Shown: piece by piece, positions 7,277-8,786 of the stretch | Layout: every line of letters begins with the position of its first letter | Position numbering within the stretch: position 1 is the first letter of the stretch | Program-made: the position numbers and the translations under genes | Notes under the pieces: generated by a model | Told to the model about the DNA's origin: nothing | Database searches by the model: none | The model's input: only the letters and a program-made list of their open reading frames with translations | Assembly (NCBI GenBank): GCA_028277295.1 | Contig: JANQGN010000212.1 | Coordinates: 1-8,786 of the forward strand | Origin: Rhodospira sp. | GTDB taxonomy: Bacteria > Pseudomonadota > Alphaproteobacteria > Rhodospirillales > Rhodospirillaceae | Length of the DNA: 8,786 nucleotides | Direction of reading: 5' to 3'

Positions 7277-7777
7277 ATGTCCACATACACCAAGAAACAG
7301 GTCGCCGATCTGGTCGAGGGGCGCGCCCCGTGGTCAACCGTGCATCGCATGCTGTCCATGCCCAAGGACGCTGGGCGGTTTGCCCTGTACCTGGAGGTGC
7401 TTCAGGATAAGGTTTCCTTCGACGCCAGGATCATTCTGCCACTGGGGCCACACCTTCACATTGTCCAGACCAAGGACAAGGCGTGGGTCACCATGTGCGA
7501 TTGTGGTCATGATTTCGGTGACTATAAGCAAAACTGGAAACTGAACGCTCTTGTCTACGTGCGCGATACCGAGGACGCCATGGCGGAGGTCTATCCGCGC
7601 CTCATGGCGCCCGATCCGGCTTGGCAGGTTTATCGGGAGTTCTATTGCCCGACCTGTGGGGTCATGCACGACGTGGAGGCCCCAACCCCCTGGTATCCGG
7701 TGATGCATGACTTCGAGCCGGATATCGAGACCTTCTATCGGGACTGGGTGAACCTGCCCGTTCCCGAACGGGCCTGA
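7277..7777 (+). CDS. acxC: Acetone carboxylase gamma subunit
   Basis: The 166-residue gamma subunit completes the alpha2beta2gamma2 acetone carboxylase. It is a small cytoplasmic protein of about 19-20 kDa with no family outside ketone carboxylases that I can name. Two cysteine pairs, CDC at 74-76 and CPTC at 124-127, are arranged like a four-cysteine zinc site. H78 and H131 lie beside the pairs and could contribute instead. The C-terminus is rich in aromatic and acidic residues (for example DFEPDIETFYRDW, 145-157). ATG 7277 has AAGGA (7263-7267) 9 nt upstream. The gene is third in the operon but lies 161 nt from acxB, a larger gap than expected for a stoichiometric subunit. A strong hairpin follows its stop codon. 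Its presence distinguishes this locus from plain hydantoinase or 5-oxoprolinase operons. Confidence 0.88.
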   Translation: MSTYTKKQVADLVEGRAPWSTVHRMLSMPKDAGRFALYLEVLQDKVSFDARIILPLGPHLHIVQTKDKAWVTMCDCGHDFGDYKQNWKLNALVYVRDTEDAMAEVYPRLMAPDPAWQVYREFYCPTCGVMHDVEAPTPWYPVMHDFEPDIETFYRDWVNLPVPERA

Positions 7778-7785
7778 CCCGCGTG

Positions 7786-7812
7786 CCGATGGGCGGCGAG
7801 GCCGCCCATCGG
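7786..7812 (+). terminator. Probable terminator of the acx operon
   Basis: CCGATGGGCGGC (7786-7797) and GCCGCCCATCGG (7801-7812) form a perfect 12-bp GC-rich stem with a 3-nt GAG loop, starting 8 nt after the acxC stop. Only TGTCCT follows, so there is no true U-tract. It may act as an intrinsic terminator typical of GC-rich genomes, or as a 3' end stabiliser. Confidence 0.65.
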
Positions 7813-7935
7813 TGTCCTGCGTGGGCTTGGGAGAGGACCGGGCGGGCGCCCTTGCCCCGTGCCCTTCCCCGCGCCGTCGCCCAGACCGGCCGCCGGCGAT
7901 TGATCCGGGCCGCGCGCGCCGCCGTATGCCTGGGC

Positions 7936-8670
7936 ATGACGACATCCATTCCTGTCCCCCTTGCCAAGACCATGGGGGCGGTCGCGCTTCTGGGAGCCCT
8001 CGCCATGGCCGGCTGCGCCGTCGCCGGCGGCCGTTCAGGCACGCCTGAATCCGCCTACACCATTGAGGACCGCCTGTCCGTGCCCGGGGATGGCGGCACC
8101 CACCATATCGAGGTTCGCCGTTACGGCGATCGCGTCGCCGCCGAGGTGAGTCCTCGGGACGGAGGCGCCCCCACCACGGGCAATGCCGCCTTCCGCCTGC
8201 TGTTCGACTACATCGCCGGGGCCAATCGCCAGGGAGAAACGGTGGCCATGACCGCGCCGGTGGATCAACCGGTGACCAAGCCAGCGGGCGGCGGGCGCCG
8301 CTCCGGGCAGAAGATCGCCATGACCGTGCCGGTGGAGAGCACCGGGGCCGACCGCGTTGGCACGGCCGGTGAGGTCCCCTATGTCATGCGCTTCTTCCTG
8401 CCCGAGGGGTACACGGTGGAGACCGCGCCTGTGCCGACTCACGCGCGGGTGCGCATCGTCGGGCTGCCCGGGCGGGACATGGCGGTGCTGCGCTTCTCCG
8501 GCTTTCGCAACGACGACAGGACGGAAGCGCGCAAGGCGGACCTGCTTGCCGCCTTAAACCAAACCGCCTGGCGGCCGGCGGGCCAGCCCGTGGCCTGGTT
8601 CTATGATCCGCCCTGGACCCTGCCCTTCCTGCGCCGCAACGAGGTGGCCGTGGCCGTGGAGCGGCGGTGA
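7936..8670 (+). CDS. SOUL-family haem-binding-like lipoprotein
   Basis: This 244-residue protein belongs to the SOUL/HBP family, whose animal members bind haem; the role of bacterial members is mostly unknown. The N-terminus MTTSIPVPLAK followed by a hydrophobic stretch and AMAGC gives a lipoprotein-like signal with the lipid-modified cysteine at residue 27 (Met rather than Leu at -3). The mature protein would be periplasmic and membrane-anchored. The SOUL domain covers about 55-244, with EVRRYG (59-64), two MTAPV-type segments (VAMTAPV 103-109, IAMTVPV 127-133), FFLPEGYTVET (153-163) and the terminal aromatic WFYDPPWTLPFLRRNEV. The reading frame is open from 7783, but that start would bury the signal peptide and overlap the operon hairpin, so ATG 7936 is preferred despite lacking a clear Shine-Dalgarno. 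A TTGATC at 7900-7905 hints at a weak promoter with a nearly leaderless start. It is probably transcribed separately from acxABC. Confidence 0.8.
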   Translation: MTTSIPVPLAKTMGAVALLGALAMAGCAVAGGRSGTPESAYTIEDRLSVPGDGGTHHIEVRRYGDRVAAEVSPRDGGAPTTGNAAFRLLFDYIAGANRQGETVAMTAPVDQPVTKPAGGGRRSGQKIAMTVPVESTGADRVGTAGEVPYVMRFFLPEGYTVETAPVPTHARVRIVGLPGRDMAVLRFSGFRNDDRTEARKADLLAALNQTAWRPAGQPVAWFYDPPWTLPFLRRNEVAVAVERR

Positions 8671-8685
8671 CGAGGCCCCGGTTAG

Positions 8686-8771
8686 AGCAAGTCCCGAGCG
8701 ATCTGGCACAGATCGCCCTGGACGATCTTTTGGGGACGATTTGCTTGAGACCGGGTTGTCTCGACCGGTCT
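8686..8771. repeat. Nested hairpins downstream of the SOUL gene
   Basis: Three concentric complementary pairs are visible: AGCAA (8686-8690) with TTGCT (8741-8745), GTCCC (8691-8695) with GGGAC (8733-8737), and GCGATCT (8698-8704) with AGATCGC (8710-8716) around GGCAC. GGACGAT is also directly repeated at 8720-8726 and 8734-8740. Immediately beyond, AGACCGG (8748-8754) pairs with CCGGTCT (8765-8771). The group starts 15 nt after the stop codon, so it may serve as a terminator or 3' structure, or be a dispersed intergenic repeat. No gene is seen in 8671-8786. Confidence 0.45.
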
Positions 8772-8786
8772 GGCGCGGCGGGCCTC

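Noticed and set aside
7783..7935. Extended start of the SOUL gene at 7783
   Set aside because: The extension overlaps the operon hairpin, is Arg/Pro/Ala rich without homology-like features, and would place the lipoprotein signal in the interior.
1..8786. CRISPR array, tRNA/rRNA genes, transposase or phage genes
   Set aside because: No regularly spaced repeats, cloverleaf-like segments or recombinase/transposase motifs were seen on either strand. The only repeats are the hairpins listed.

Overview
The window is a compact, GC-rich stretch of proteobacterial DNA carrying one recognisable catabolic locus: a sigma-54-type activator gene followed by the three structural genes of an acetone carboxylase. 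All genes lie on the + strand. Base composition, codon use and an alphaproteobacterial-looking intergenic repeat (CCTCATCCTGAG...CGAAGGAT type) at the left edge suggest an alphaproteobacterium, possibly Rhodospirillales. That placement is an inference; no marker gene is present.

Layout. Positions 1-251 are a non-coding leader with a strong hairpin repeat and a sigma-54-like element. acxR (252-2288) encodes an AcoR-type enhancer-binding protein with GAF, PAS-like linker, AAA+ and Fis HTH parts. It ends at an intrinsic-terminator-like hairpin (2310-2348). The gene-free stretch 2289-2628 reads as a textbook sigma-54 control region. In order it holds phased CGGACG boxes (candidate activator sites), an IHF-like site, a -24/-12 promoter matching the consensus at all defined core positions (2526-2540), and a short leader. 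acxA (2629-4782, GTG start) and acxB (4797-7115) follow with a 14-nt gap. A 161-nt non-coding spacer with a 10-bp long-range inverted repeat then precedes acxC (7277-7777). A 12-bp perfect hairpin (7786-7812) closes the operon. Beyond it is a SOUL-family haem-binding-like lipoprotein gene (7936-8670), then non-coding DNA with several nested hairpins to the window end.

How it works together. Acetone carboxylase (alpha2beta2gamma2: AcxB, AcxA, AcxC) converts acetone and bicarbonate to acetoacetate at the cost of ATP going to AMP and two phosphates, letting the cell grow on acetone or 2-propanol. AcxR probably senses the ketone or a related signal through its N-terminal region and drives RNA polymerase-sigma-54 at the acxA promoter, with IHF bending the DNA between. 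The SOUL protein is separated by a terminator and is probably unrelated in function.

The operon is a known system. The less ordinary features are the well-resolved control region, the unusual acxB-acxC spacer, the sigma-54-like element upstream of the regulator, and the structured repeats at both ends.
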